From positions 10,431,001 to 10,495,000 of the forward strand of contig JAVMKO010000006.1 of the NCBI GenBank assembly GCA_032164245.1: a DNA stretch of 64,000 bases, read 5' to 3'. Made by a program: the position numbers and the translations under genes. The stretch's first letter is position 1. Each line of letters begins with the position of its first letter. The notes beneath the pieces were generated by a model. The model saw nothing but the letters and a program-made list of their open reading frames with translations, had not been told where the DNA came from and made no database searches. This DNA is from Sternotherus odoratus. Taxonomy: Eukaryota > Chordata > Testudines > Kinosternidae. Of this stretch, positions 52,355 to 64,000 are shown one piece after another.

Positions 52355-55300
52355 TTCTTGTCTCCTGCAGCAGAATGAGCAAAAAGGCGAGACAATGCCC
52401 CAGGAGGTGGGAGATGTGAATGGGGTGTATAGACTAGATGAAAATTCAAATCACAATTCAGCCAAGCAGCACCTCATTTATAAGATGTGGGGCACGGTGA
52501 AAACAAAACTGTCATCCACTACCCTGTCAGTGCACATCCACCAGGGCATAGGGAGTACTGACCTTCCCCTGGAAGTGCTAATGAGGCACCTAATCTCATT
52601 GCCACTTCCCCTGAGGGCAGGAGATTGACTAGGTTTGTTAATTAGGCTTGTACAATAGCAGTTACCAATGACTTCAGCAAGGGTGTAAAACAGAGCACTG
52701 TGTCTCAATTTCACACTGCCAAAGAGAAGCAGGCAGGAAGCCGCAGCACTGTGCATGAGCTCCTTTGGATCATAGTCCATTTCATCTTCATTTGCCGGAT
52801 CGCTGGAAGCCAAATGGAAAGAAATATAAAAGGATGGAGGTGACAGAGAGCAACAAACATGTTGACCAGATAATTTTGGTAGAGTTTGTCCTAAAATGTT
52901 TGCAACAAACACCATGTGAGTGACAGATGGATCAATTGCCTGAAATGCTCTCAGTAAATATTACAAATTGAAACACACAATTGATTATGCTACACCGTGT
53001 TTAATATACAGTTATTCACCCATTGTTTATCTTAAAGTAGTAGTTCCTAGTAAGCAACAAAAGGATACTGGGTTCTGGGTGTTAGATTGGGATCTGGCCT
53101 AGCTTTTAAAAAGCACAGGAGAAGGAAGATTTCCCTCAAGGACTTGTATAACCACTTTACACTCACCTAGTGAATTTAAAGGGACACCTTCAAATAGCCT
53201 CACTACATCCATCTAAGAAAGGAGAGCAAAGGCATCGTCCAAAGAGGAGATTAAAGAAAATGAACAAGTTGTGAGAACCTGAAGGAATCCAGGAGCTGGC
53301 CAGCTGGACACGTTTAGACAACAATCTCCTAGTTTATCCTCTGCATTCACAAGAGCATATGTACAATCTATCTATTGAGATCACACAGTGAATAGAATCA
53401 CTGGCAGAGTGGCTTTCTATACCCTGAATTTCTTCTGTTCCTCCATCTGTTCTCTATAATTATACGGACAATTAACACCAGTGTGATTCATGTCTGCAAT
53501 TCTTTCCTTACATTAATCAGCAGCGACAGAAAGGTTGCAATTGCAGCCCAGGGGAAAGACCAGGCAACCCCGCCTTTTATCAGCTGTTGCTACTTCTGTC
53601 AGATGAGATCCTGGATTCCAGTTCTCCAACTAGAGCTGGCCTCCTGCTGACGTAGGGCTTAGAGGTGCTGTGCAGTGAGAAGTTGCTATGTGTATCTAAA
53701 CCAAAGTTCCCATGGCCCCTGTGTCCTGCCCAGCATTTCCCTTCTCAGTACGATGGTACTAATGGGTACTGAATGCAGCATTTTTAGGCAGGCCTTCAAA
53801 GCCTCTTTTTACCTTGTTTCCATCCCCCAACATAATTGATTCCTCTCTGCTGTTTCTACCCTGCATTGTACAAGTGAGGCCTGAAGACTCTCTTAAGGAG
53901 GTGAATTTGCAGGGTACATCCAGAGGTCGCTGTCTCGTTTTCTATAGGGGTATGTGATGGGAGGATATATAGGTGGCCTCCAGCCACCTCTTGCAGGTCT
54001 GGAGCCCAGCTGCTGGTTATTTTCAGCAACTGGCTTGCCATTGTTCATATCCATTTCCAAGCTGATCTTCCCAGGGAAAAAGGCTAGGAACTTACTACAG
54101 CTATTTAATGAAAGCTGAAATGCAGCTTCACACGTCCAAGTCCTCCCAGGTTGGGTGGGGGACTGTGGGCTCTGCAAAGTCCAGAGGTCAAAGCCTTTTG
54201 TGAGCACATGCTCTGCATTCGTCTGAGTCACTGCATTGCCGTTAATCCATCCCATTACTCCTGAGAAGCACTACGTGAAACACATTGCATGGAAGCCAAA
54301 CTCTGCTCTGCAGTAAGATCTCACTCGTATGCGCTCGGCTAATTTTCACACCCACAAATTCACACGCAGTGAAGACTCTGCTCGGTGAAGACTTGTGAGC
54401 TGGCTCTGCTCTTTGCGGTGGGGATTCTTCACTGTTCAGAGTACACTGCACAGTCCCCGGCGCACTGCAGATTTTTGCCCTGAATCACGACAGCTCAGCG
54501 ACTCTCTACAGATATCTGAAGGAAGTCCATGTTGTGCTGCATTGTCCTCATTCTTCTTCTGAACTTTGCCCCTTTGCTCGCCAAGTTGCAGGATTAAGTG
54601 ATCTGCGCTGAGTTTGCCCGGTTGTTACAATGAATTAAGGAGGTTCTGCTGCACTTAATTGGGAGGGGTCTTTAAGCTGGGAGGCAGCAATAAGAGAGCC
54701 CAAAGGGGAGCTGAGAAAGGAAAATTTATAATTCATCAAGTTAATTCTAAGTGAAAAGTTGTGCCTGCTGTGCTGATCAGCTTTCCTCTCTAGAGACCTT
54801 TTTGCCCTACCACTTCCTTTCAGTCGGACACAAACAGCACTTCCATCTCCCTTTCAGCCTGGGTTGCCGGCGTGTGTCCTGTCTTGTGTGCACATCAGCA
54901 GGAAGCTGTGCTGACCCGTTCCGACACTTCCCACAGCTGTGACTGAGCCACAGGTGCAGAGGGGAAGTTGTAACATCTGTCCAAACAGCGGGTGGCCATT
55001 GGAAGAAGGGCTGCCGTGAGGGTTACCTGCACCCTCCCCTTTTTATTCCTGCCTTTATCTCCAGCTTGCTGCTGTTGCCCTGTATCTGATTCCCTGTCCC
55101 TGCTTCGAGGAAGCCCAGTATGCAGTAGGGAAGGAGGAATCTAGTGGTTACATTAGCCTAGCCCATCTCAATGCCTAGACTTGTGAGGCTAAGCAACTCT
55201 GGCATCTTTCCTGTGGCCCTCCTCTCAGGAGTGTTGAATTAGTGCTAGGAACCAAATTATGTCTCTGTAAAGGAATTTTAAATGCTCGTTGCAAGGGGCA

Positions 55301-55590
55301 ATGATGGGGGTGACAGACCAGGTGTCAGATATCCCTATGGGGTGTGTGATATTTCCATGCTGTACTTCCTCAGGGCCAAACAAGACAGCTCTCGCTGTGT
55401 CTCTAGATGTCGTTGCTTTGCCATGCTACAGGACAAACCCTCTGGTTGTGCTTTAGGTTCTGGATCCTCTGAGCCTCCCAGGAAACCATCTCATTTAACC
55501 TCTGCTTGTTTTCCCTCCAGGCCAAAATGCCAGATGGGGAATGGGGTCAAGTGAAGGGTAATTGCTCATTGCCATTCAGCGGGGGAGGAG
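52355..55590. other. Intronic sequence, nothing recognised
   Basis: No gene or repeat is supported in about 3.2 kb. Confidence 0.35.
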
Positions 55591-55714
55591 CCCCATTAAA
55601 ATCAAATGATTCCAGATACAAAGTGAAATGAGGCAAGCACAATGGGGACTGTGATAATATCGGAGGTCTGGATCCCCTGGAGTATATGTGTGGGAATACA
55701 GATACCCATGCCTT

Positions 55715-55731
55715 GGGGGGGGGGGGGGGGG
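55715..55731 (+). repeat. Poly-G tract (17)
   Basis: An uninterrupted run of 17 G, followed by GTCACGTCACGTGATC, which contains an E-box CACGTG. Confidence 0.95.
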
Positions 55732-55744
55732 AGGCGTCACGTCA

Positions 55745-56472
55745 CGTGATCCTGCAATGAGGATGACTAATGGTTAGACTGGCGCTTTGCAGCGCAAAAA
55801 CCCTCCTCTAGCGCCAGAATTTTCATAGCAAACACACTTCAAAGGGAGATTTTGCGCACTGACTCCCTGTTTAAAGCACAAGTGTTAAACCTCCTTTTCC
55901 AGAGTGATAAGCCTATTTGTGCTAACGTTGTAGCGCAAGGATGGGAATGTGGACACCCATGGGATCTCTTGCATGCCTCCAAGCCATGGAAAGCCATCAG
56001 CAAGCCATTGAAGGCCATCAGCAAGCCATTAAAGACAATGAACTTGCCATGTAAGGCAAATGACGTGAGGTTTTGTTTTTATAAAGGCGGAAGTAGCTTA
56101 GCAGTTTCTCTCTAACAACTCACACAGCAAATAACCAGTGAAAATGCTTGCGGACGGAGCTGTGTGTCTGAAATAGACAGCCTGTCAGTTTTCGCTAAGG
56201 AAAAGTAACTGACAGCCAGATCTCATCTCCCTGTGAACAACTTCCCAGTTCCCCCTCGCCCCCCTCCTTTGCAAAACACGTTGCACCCAGCTGAATGCTG
56301 GGATACCTGCCCTATCCCGCAACTGCTACTGCCGCAGAAGCACCACAAATGTAGCCATTATTTTGCGCTACAAGGTTTCAATTTGTACAGTCTCTAGCGG
56401 GATACCAATTGTGCTACATTGGGAAGCGCTACAAATAAACACGCTACAATCTTCAATCTAGCCATACCCTAA
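55745..56472. repeat. Probable DNA-transposon-derived repeat
   Basis: Words such as TGGCGCTTTGCAGCGC, TTTGCGCTACAAGG, GAAGCGCTACAAATAAAC and ATCTAGCCATACCCTAAGGG are of the type found in turtle repeats with a GTAGCGC motif and an AGGGTATG terminus. A short imperfect tandem (AGCCATCAGCA, about 21 bases) lies at 55980-56035. Ends were not established. Confidence 0.4.
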
Positions 56473-56649
56473 GGGGTTGAAATTGGAATGTGGAGCTTAG
56501 CTGCCGGACCGGGTAGGGTGGGAGGTGAAGGAGGGGGCCAGGACCGAGAGTGAGTCTCATCCGCAGGGTTTAGTTACGGACTCCTGTTGGGATGGGATTC
56601 GACCAGGATTGCTCCTCTCCTGGCGTGCAGGGAGAAAGCCATGGTATCT

Positions 56650-56820
56650 TAGAATATCAGGGTTGGACGGGACCTCAGGAGATCTAGTCCAACCCCCTGC
56701 TCAAAGCAGGACCAATCCCATTTTTGCTCCATATCCCTAAATGGCCCCCTCAAGAATTGAACTCACAACCCTGGCTTTAGCAGGCCAGTGCTCAAACCAC
56801 TGAGCTATCCCTCCCCCTGA
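56650..56820 (-). mobile_element. tRNA-headed SINE with CR1-like tail, near full length
   Basis: On the minus strand from 56820: GGGAGGGATAGCTCAGTGG (A box), GGTTGTGAGTTCAATTC (B box), GGGGGCCATTTAGGGATAT, then a tail read on the plus strand as AGAATATCAGGGTTGGACGG GACCTCAGGAG…CAACCCCCTGCTC, the CR1 type. This is the chelonian tRNA/CR1 SINE architecture. Confidence 0.85.
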
Positions 56821-56824
56821 ATGA

Positions 56825-57335
56825 CCACAAGTGATCTGTACCTCAGTTAAATACCTGATCATCTTTGTTCCTGCTGTGGTTCCAGTAGTGTAGAAGTGCC
56901 CCCCAGCACCACATGGGGCATTGATTTATCTTGGTCCTAAGCTAGGAGAATGCCAAATACTGACTTGTCGGCATCACGTCTTGAAGATTACGGTGCTGCC
57001 CCCTTCTCTCACCTCCCCCCCTCGAAAATATCCCTACGAGTACTGATCAGGCCTCTGCCTGCCTTGGGGTGTGATGTCCTACGTGACTGGAACTCAAGAT
57101 GATGTGGCTGTAGGTGCCTATGTGTACATCATACGGGATACGTCTTACCTCACCCTCTAAATAGGGATTACTGACGCAGCCTCTGAACGTCCATTGACGG
57201 TAGAACCATGACTGAAACTGCCTCCTAGGATTAGCCTGAAACATTGTTTTGTGGCCTTTGCCACACCGTGATTCTGTGTGTCAACAGAAAGTTTCAGGGT
57301 CCCCTGGAAAGGGATGGGTTTATGACCCTCACATT
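56825..57335. other. Intronic sequence, nothing recognised
   Basis: No gene or repeat is supported. Confidence 0.35.
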
Positions 57336-57339
57336 GATA

Positions 57340-58259
57340 ACCCATGGTCTACAGTTCCCCACCCTTGTTAACAAATCTTAGCCTCTTATAGTGGTTTGTG
57401 CAAAGTAACACTATGTATGACATAGCATTTTGCTTATGTTCTGAGAGCAAGTGTAAGCACATTAGAAAATGCCTTCCAAAATCTGAGAGGGACGAGGCAT
57501 GAAACATGCTGTCAGACATCTTAAGAGAGCAACACTCTGATTTGAAAACTACAGTACCCGAACCACCAAAAAAGATCAACCCTCTGTTGATGGCATCTGA
57601 CTTAGATGATGAAAGTGAATGTACATCTGTCCACACTGCTTTGGATTGGATTGTTACCAAGCAGAACCTATCAGCACAGAAAGCATGTCCCCTGGAATGG
57701 TGATCGAAGCATAAAGGGGCATACAAATCTTTAGCATACTCACATGTAAATACCTTGTGACACCAGTGCTGTGCAAATGCCTCTTCTCACTTTCAGCTGA
57801 CGTTGAAAATAAGAAGTTGGCAGCATTATCTTCCATAAATGTAAAGAAGCGTGCTTATCTTAGCGATTTGCTGAACAAGAAGTAGGACTGAGTGGACTTG
57901 TAGGCTATACGGTTTTATATTTTGTTTCTGAGTGCGGTTATATAAAAAAACCAACCCTCTACATTTGTACGTTGCACTTTCACAATGAGACTGCCCTAAA
58001 GTACTTGTATGAGATGAATTGAAAAATACTATTTCTTTTATCTTCTTTACAGTGCAAATATTTGTAATAAAAATATAAAGTGAGTGCTGTATGCTTATAT
58101 TCTGTGTTTTAATTAAAATCAATATATTTGAAAATGTAAAAAACATGCAAAAATGTTTAAATGGTATTCTGTTTAACAGTGCGATCAAAACAGCAATTAA
58201 TCCCCACTATATTTTCTCTCTCAATCGTGATTAATTCTTTTATTGCTTGACAGCCCTAC
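57340..58259 (+). mobile_element. hAT-like remnant with traces of transposase C-terminus
   Basis: The right end GCGATCAAAACAGC … CGTGATTAATTCTTTTATTGC TTGACAGCCCTA resembles a (TAGGGCTGTCAA…) terminus. Inside, the + strand frame holds ALDWIVTKQNLSAQKACPLEW. After a frame change, a segment near 57800-57885 carries KKLAALSSINVKKRAYLSDLL and then a stop, similar to the hAT dimerisation tail. Several stops and shifts make it inactive. The left end was not found. Confidence 0.5.
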
Positions 58260-58674
58260 AAATAATTTTTGCTTATCAGATTTAATAATCTTATGAGTGA
58301 GCAATAAAGCATTTATTCTCCTCCATGAAAAGATACCATATATTTTGTTCTTCTCACTTAAGTTCATAAATATATATCCCTAGTATTTTTTAGAGAAGTG
58401 ATTGTTTTTGCTGATTAGCACCCAAATATTTTCTCCATGAATCACAGCAGCTGCACAGCTCAAGAGGGTTACGACATTTTTGCAAACAACCTGCATTTCC
58501 CTCATAAGGATGTGTGAGAGAATGGATGTGCTTATTATAGGGATTATCATTGGCATAGCAAGTATTTGTCTGTGCAAAATTCTAAACCAAAGGCATGAAT
58601 GACAATGCAACCAGATGCAAAAGCGCTTAGCATATGCCGAACGGGGAGCACTTTCCTTTATGAGCAAAATTATT
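58260..58674. other. Intronic sequence, nothing recognised
   Basis: AT-rich with no recognised feature. Confidence 0.35.
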
Positions 58675-58682
58675 GTTTAAAT

Positions 58683-58977
58683 CGGGGGTAGGCACCCTGC
58701 CAAAGGTAGCACGCGAGCTGATTTTCAGTGGCACTCACACTGCCCAGGTCCTGGCCACCAGTCTTGGGGGGGGGGGGGGGATTTCCCTCATTTTAATTTA
58801 ATTTTAAATGAAGCTTCTTGGACATTTAAAAAACCTTATTTACTTTACATACAACCATAGTTTAGTTTTATATAATAGTCTAAAAACGTTAAAACTTATT
58901 ACTGGCACGTGAAACCTTAAATTAGAGTTAATAAACGAAGACTCGGCACACCACTGCTGAAAGGTTGCCAACGCCTG
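58683..58977 (+). mobile_element. 295-bp hAT MITE with perfect 8-bp target duplication
   Basis: It starts CGGGGGTAGGCACCCTGCC and ends AAAGGTTGCCAACGCCTG (inverted termini). GTTTAAAT flanks it at 58675-58682 and 58978-58985. The interior GCACGCGAGCTGATTTTCAG is shared with the fragment at 35.2 kb. It contains a run of 15 G (58766-58780). Confidence 0.92.
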
Positions 58978-58985
58978 GTTTAAAT

Positions 58986-59595
58986 ATTAAAAGAGGACAT
59001 GCCTGTTTAGCTCACTTACATTTTGCACTCCCTTGTAATGCTAATGTCACTTAGCTTGTGCAAATAAGGAGGCAGCTCTTTTATTATAGCAAACATTTTA
59101 ATTTTTGCTCTATATGAAGCAAATTCTGCAGGCGCCCCATAGGAATGTTGTGCCTGATGTGTCATTGAAGTGAACACTGAAGCGCATTGCTCAGTGAGTC
59201 GGCAACAAGATTCTAACTTTACCTCCAAGAAATCCATGTTGTTGTTGTTACTTTTGAATTCACACGTTAAAAAAACATCTTGGCAAGAGGCACTTGCTGA
59301 CAACTGCCCTGTTAGACACACGGTCTCTGGAACAAGAACTTTGTGCATAGGCCTGCGCCCACTTACAAAGCATTGAGGGCGCTCCCAGTCCCCACAAAGG
59401 CAGAAGGACTTCTTGCTCCACTGCCCCTTGCAGAAGGCTCTGGAGCCTTCCATCCATCACGCAAAGCAGGGTCTGAGTGTATCTGAGCGCCAGGTGCTGT
59501 GGTCTGCCCCCAAATGAAGACTCTGCATCCAACGTGGCCTGTGCAAATACATGCTAGTGATGGCGTCCCCTACCTTAGGGTGGGTTTGTTTAGAT
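58986..59595. other. Intronic sequence, nothing recognised
   Basis: No gene or repeat is supported. Confidence 0.35.
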
Positions 59596-59599
59596 GTTT

Positions 59600-59825
59600 T
59601 TCTGTGGCCCTCATCATTCTTATCTGAGCGTCTCACTGACAGGTCTGAGTTTAACCTCTCAATGTCTCTGTGAGCGCGGGAAGTACTGACCCCGTTTTAC
59701 AGAGGATGGCGGGCGGAGGGAGTCCGATCTCCAGTGATTTTGCTCAAGGTGACGCAGCAAGTCTGGAACAAACAACAGAACCCAGATCTTTTTGAATTCA
59801 AGGCCCTTGCCTTGAAGGTGAAGCC
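59600..59825 (+). mobile_element. MIR/CORE-like SINE
   Basis: CCCCGTTTTACAGAGGATGGC, TTGCTCAAGGTGACGCAGCAAG and CAGAACCCAGATCTTTTTGAATTC are in MIR-like order. Confidence 0.6.
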
Positions 59826-59929
59826 CACGATTCATTTGGATCTTATCTGACATGGATATAAAGTGGTTTCAGCTCTACTGACTTTGCTGGAATACACCAG
59901 CATAGGGAGAGCATCGTTCATCATGCGGG

Positions 59930-60640
59930 AACGAAGCATGCCTGGAAAATCACCACATTCAGAAGGCTGTGGACTAAATTGGGGGATGGGGGGCAAATTC
60001 CACAGTCCCAGAACCCTCACGGAGAATGCTCTGCCAGCTACCACGCACTTTGACAATGACAGGGTCCAGCGTTGGGCACCACAGCCGGCTGCAGCAGTCT
60101 GGCATGGGGAGAGAGGTCATCCCCCAGGTAGGCCAGTCCCAGGCTATTTAAGGTTGTAACCCACCCCTTAAAAGCCCTAAACTCCACCTGCAGAGCAACA
60201 GGCAGCCAATGTCACAAGCTCCCAGTGAGACTGCTACCGCTGCCGTCCCCCCATGGTTGTACGACACGGCCCCATCTAGAGCACATTGCAGCAGTCTAAT
60301 CTCGAGGTAAGACAAGAACCCGAGCAACGTCGGAGGCTGAAAGGGAAGGCCGCATCCGACTAGCCAGATAGTAAGCTGCTGTGTGGGTTGCTGCGGTCAT
60401 GTGATCGTCCCACAGCCGCTGGGGGCCTGAAGTTGCGTTGTCTAGTAGCTGGCAGACATACGCCCTCCATCCATGTGCCCTCCAGTTGCTTCCCCCAGCA
60501 CAGCTGTCATCCCCTCGGTCTCCTTTGGGTTAAGTTTCAAGTAGCTCGGTCTCATCCATGCCCCCTATCAGCCTGGCGCAGCCGGAGTGCTGCACTGCTT
60601 TGTCCAAGCTGGACAATCTATATCCCAGGCCCAGCCACTC
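59930..60640 (+). mobile_element. Ancient interspersed repeat, class unclear
   Basis: CACCCCTTAAAAGCCCTAAAC, GGCAGCCAATGTCACAAGC, CATTGCAGCAGTCTAATCTC GAGG and AGCCAGATAGTAAGCTGC follow the order of a repeat I remember from sauropsid genomes (…GGCAGCCAATG…GTTGCAGTAGTCCAGCCT…). The name and class are not certain. Confidence 0.45.
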
Positions 60641-60644
60641 TCCC

Positions 60645-62231
60645 CCAGTAAAGACATTCAAGCGGCTAGGGGCGTAGATTTGTGGAAGTGGTTGAACTCT
60701 TTGTCTGCTCCTGAGTCTCGGCGGTATGAGGGCGTCTGAACCATTGATTCCTAATCCACCCAGTGAAACGTCTTTAAACTAAGCTGTGGAAGCATGAGGC
60801 CCGGGGAGTTTCCTAAAGGCTAATGGTTGAGTGGGAAGAGTTGATGGCCTGTGCAGAGATTTGCCAGGACAACTTTTATAGGAGAGAGGCTGCTACAGTT
60901 CTGCACAGGAAGCAATTTTTATGATTGTGGGAGCATCTCTGGTCAATGGCCTTGAAAGCGCTGAGAGCTAAATTGGCTAGAAAACCAAGGCAAGTTCTGG
61001 AGCTCACAAAGCACTCAGCCTGGAGGCCAATCCTATTGCTTCAGGAATCGGAACTGCATTTGCTAGTGTACTGTTCCCTGCTATTAAATTGCTTTGTGCA
61101 TGTGAATGGAGGAAAAACACATTTACTCTTGTCATTAGGGGCATCTTCTCATTGGGTGTCGACTCTGAAAAGTGTAGCCGGAGGAGCTGGCCTGAAAACC
61201 ACATTCCATTTCCAGCTGGGACTCTCTCCTTGCAAGGAATGGGTTGGTCTCAAGTCTTTTGGACACTGAGATCAGCTGGAGAGCTGTTGCTAATGGCCCT
61301 TGGCTGTAAAACATTGGTGGGGCTGGAGAAATTGGCTGCTGTAGGCAGACTTTTTGATGAAGAACTCTTGACACTAGAGTCTACCCTCCTCATGGATCTG
61401 AACATTTTTGTTTTAGTGTTTTAATACTGGAATGCTGCTACGTGTCTCATGGGATTTGTAATTTGGATGCCTTGTGCTCCCTTTCTCTTCAATGGGATGG
61501 GATCCCCAGTGGGACTACATCTCCCATGATGCACGGTCTTCCCTCACTGACCTGACTGTGGTGTGTTGCTTTTTGACTTCTCCCAGAAAACAGCTGAGTT
61601 TTCAGAGGAAAGGGTGGGATGCGGAAACCAGCTCTAATCAGAACCCTGAAGTCAGTGAGGTAGCGAAGAGGTTCTTGTGAGAACAACCCTGATGCTGCCA
61701 GTCCTTTTAAAGACTTGTTGGATGATCTCTTGAGAAGCTGAACCACCTTCCCCCTCCCTTCAGTGTGATTCAAGGGTGCTCAGCACCTCATGGAAAATCA
61801 GGTCATTGTTCCATAGCAAGTATGTCTGACTTATCACTAACAAAATAGGAACAGCAATTGTTCTGAAGAGGCTGCTACCTCCTTAGCTCACCAAAGCCCA
61901 ACAGTTCAGGGGCTTTTAAGCCAGTCAGGTCAGATCTGGAGTGTTTGTGCTGTTTGACATGCTGTGGTGTTGGTGTTAGGGAATCCCATCAGAACTAGGG
62001 TGTTGACCGAGATGGCAAAATGTATCTGATGCAGATGTTACTACTTAACACTTGGGGAATAGTTAGGCAGTTTCTTTATAAAATGCTCAAATCCATGGAG
62101 CAGAGAAGCCCATAGATTATTTTTCATGTTATATAGAGGTCCTAAAAGATGTGCTCTAGTTCAAGCAGTTATGGGCTTGAAACAAGAATAACTGGGTGAA
62201 ATTATGTGGCCTGTGTATTTGCAGAAGGTCC
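60645..62231. other. Intronic sequence, nothing recognised
   Basis: A GGGTGCTCAGCACCTCATGG word near 61760 is a common repeat motif. Nothing else is supported. Confidence 0.35.
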
Positions 62232-62239
62232 GACTAGAT

Positions 62240-62590
62240 CATGGGTGTCCAATCTTTTGGCTTTCCTGGGCCACATTGGAAGAAGACGAGTTGTCTTGGG
62301 CCACACGGGTTGTCTTGGGCCACGCGTTATGCCTACTATACACGAATTCTTTGTCACAATTCATTTTACGCGACATTAGAGTCCTCTCGCTCTTTATTTT
62401 ATTAGTCAATTTTATCAGTTTTTCGGTTTTTTGGTCTAACTGTTTGCAATTATAATGCGAATTACGAATAATACTCCGTTATTTGTGGACATAATCTCAT
62501 AACGTTGTAAGTTTACGATTTTGTGTTGGGCCGCATTCATAGCTGTCCTGGGCCGCATGCGGCCTATGGGCCGCGGGTTGGACAAGCCTG
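62240..62590 (+). mobile_element. 351-bp hAT MITE with perfect 8-bp target duplication
   Basis: It starts CATGGGTGTCCAATCTTTTGG and ends CGGGTTGGACAAGCCTG (inverted CA.G..TGTCCAA termini), with TTGGGCCACA/GGGCCGCATGCGGCC sub-terminal words. GACTAGAT is present at 62232-62239 and 62591-62598. It is strikingly like a short hAT MITE I remember from mammals. Confidence 0.93.
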
Positions 62591-62599
62591 GACTAGATG

Positions 62600-63700
62600 A
62601 TCACAATTGTGTCTTAAACTCAGTCAACTATAAATGCAGTCTTTGGTTTTCTTACTTTTCAAAGTAGAACATAAACTGCAAGTCTTTAAAAAAATGTACT
62701 ATGTGACTTTTGTCTTTGTATTTAGTTGTAACCTTGTGGGGCGGGGAGGGAGGGGTGAGGGTTATACACAGTGTAATTGTTTTTCTGTGGATTCTAATAC
62801 TGATTCTTGGCTGCGAGCCATTAACGCAAGCTAACGGTTTTCTCTGGGACCTGACCTAATTTTTCTGTTGGATCGTTTGGTAATATACACTGCTGGTGTG
62901 AGACAGCTGGTGCTTCCTTTCCTCCCCTCGGAAGCTGGGGAACTGACCGTGAATTCACCAGCCTTGTAAGTGAGGGAAACAGGTTCATTTGTAGACTTGG
63001 CTCTTTCACAAGGTAATCTGGTGTTTCTGATGCACCAGCAGCAGGCTTGCTGTGTGCTGGATATTTCTGCAGGGAAACTTGCAATGAAAGGCTTGCATCC
63101 ACCTGCTTTTGTGAGCTGACAAGAACTTTTTCTTCCCGTCTCTGTGTGATCCTAGGCACGAACTCTTGGACAGATAATCTGTGCCATCCCTGCCTTCACT
63201 CCTCCATCCTCCCAAAAAACCCTCACTCCAAACAATGTTGACAATGTGACTGCCTGGCATTTCTGTTATCATCAGTGCAATTCTCAAGGCTAGGATTAAA
63301 GCTGAATCAGGATTTCTGTTACAAATCCTTATATTTCTTAGGCTGAAATAGCTCCGGTAGGAAAAATAGTTGGATTTTTTTGTTTAGGTTTTTTTTTCTT
63401 TAGCTTTTTTTATGTAGCATCCAGATTTAAGCCTGGAAGCAAAAACAGTAATTTTCTCCCTTTAAATCTGGCTGACTATGTGGGAAACTGCCTATAGAAT
63501 TGAACAGTAGTTCTGTCTGTGGCAGAGGAAACAAAATGTTTCTGAAGCCAGCCCCAAACAAAATGTTGTCTTTGTAGTCCCAATCAGTAAGCGAAACACC
63601 CTGGCTTTTGCAAGGGTGGATGTGTGGGGGCTGGGGGAGGGTCTTGTAGTAGGACAATATGGGTCTTTGTCCCCCTCTAGTGGCAAGCCCATATAAGAGG
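62600..63700. other. Intronic sequence, nothing recognised
   Basis: No gene or repeat is supported. Confidence 0.35.
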
Positions 63701-63860
63701 ATAACAAATATCTTGCACCTGCCAGCTATGAGGACTAGTGTTTTAGCACAAGTGCTAGAGACTTGTGCTTTGAATGTGAGATCTTGGGTTCAAATCCCTG
63801 CCGGGAGCCAAAGCAGGGTTGATTATATGGGGATTGGCCTTGTGTGGTGTTGTAACTTGA
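63700..63860 (+). mobile_element. tRNA-derived SINE fragment
   Basis: GTGTTTTAGCACAAGTGCTAGAG followed by TCTTGGGTTCAAATCCCTGCC (B box) indicates an aged tRNA-derived SINE head. It has no tRNA cloverleaf ends. Confidence 0.5.
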
Positions 63861-64000
63861 TGTACCAGGAAGAGTCAACACAACTTTAGAGCACTACAGC
63901 TTTAATTGCTTTTGTAATTCTGTAATGATAGCGAAACATGGGGTTTTGTGTTAGGAACATTGCTGTGACTATTTCCAGGAGTATACAGGAATAGGTGCAC

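Larger units (their letters stand above)
42323..64000 (+). other. DAAM1: DAAM1 next intron, partial (runs off the window)
   Basis: It starts with GTAAGA at 42323. I looked for the next DAAM1 exon (the region that follows CSKKK in the protein, with a TSWPEFYID-type sequence) and did not find it, so the intron is at least 21.7 kb. The content is repeats, listed separately, and unique-looking sequence. Confidence 0.8.

Noticed and set aside
56725..56820. A- and B-box sequences considered as a tRNA gene
   Set aside because: There is no acceptor stem or cloverleaf, and a CR1-like tail follows; it is a SINE head. The same applies to 47.7 and 63.8 kb.
42323..64000. The next DAAM1 coding exon
   Set aside because: I looked for the sequence that follows residue 91 and found no match with splice sites; it is probably beyond the window.

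Overview
The window looks like part of a large vertebrate intron-exon landscape, most likely from a turtle (Testudines). The gene is DAAM1, and the repeats are those I associate with sauropsid and especially chelonian genomes: CR1 LINEs, tRNA-headed SINEs with CR1-like tails, MIR/CORE-like SINEs, hAT MITEs, Penelope-like fragments and an intact DIRS retroelement. The species call is inference; no sequence search was possible.

Only one host gene is supported: the 5' part of DAAM1 (a formin of the Wnt/planar cell polarity pathway) on the + strand. Its first coding exon is 16267-16490 (ATG at 16308) and the next coding exon is 42233-42322. Together they give residues 1-91, joined phase 0 to phase 0. 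Everything else is intronic: about 16.3 kb upstream of the first coding exon, a 25.7 kb second intron, and at least 21.7 kb of the third intron. I found no further coding exon before the window ends.

The most complete mobile element is a DIRS-type tyrosine-recombinase retrotransposon at about 22016-27951 in the sense orientation. It has a Gag-like ORF, an RT/RNase H/methyltransferase ORF, a tyrosine recombinase ORF with all catalytic residues, inverted terminal repeats and a 99-bp internal complementary region that matches both ends joined. It sits inside a decayed hAT transposase. It shows a UUU-UGA +1 frameshift configuration exactly at the Gag stop, a TATA/initiator pair placed so that RNA would lack most of the left repeat, and a GCACCG-type word used in all three codon phases.

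Region by region: 1-16266 is intron with a Penelope-like fragment, an AT-rich possibly conserved block (2.8-4.6 kb), MIR-like SINEs, TIR MITEs, a 12-bp minisatellite and a CR1 broken by a Penelope-like snap-back copy. 16491-42232 holds a GC-rich hAT element just after the exon, Penelope and DIRS elements, an inverted Penelope-like hairpin, a 48-bp minisatellite and CR1/MIR copies. 42323-64000 holds CR1, SINEs, a third inverted Penelope copy, a hAT remnant with coding traces and two hAT MITEs with perfect 8-bp target duplications. Most Penelope-like copies keep a hammerhead-ribozyme-like core.
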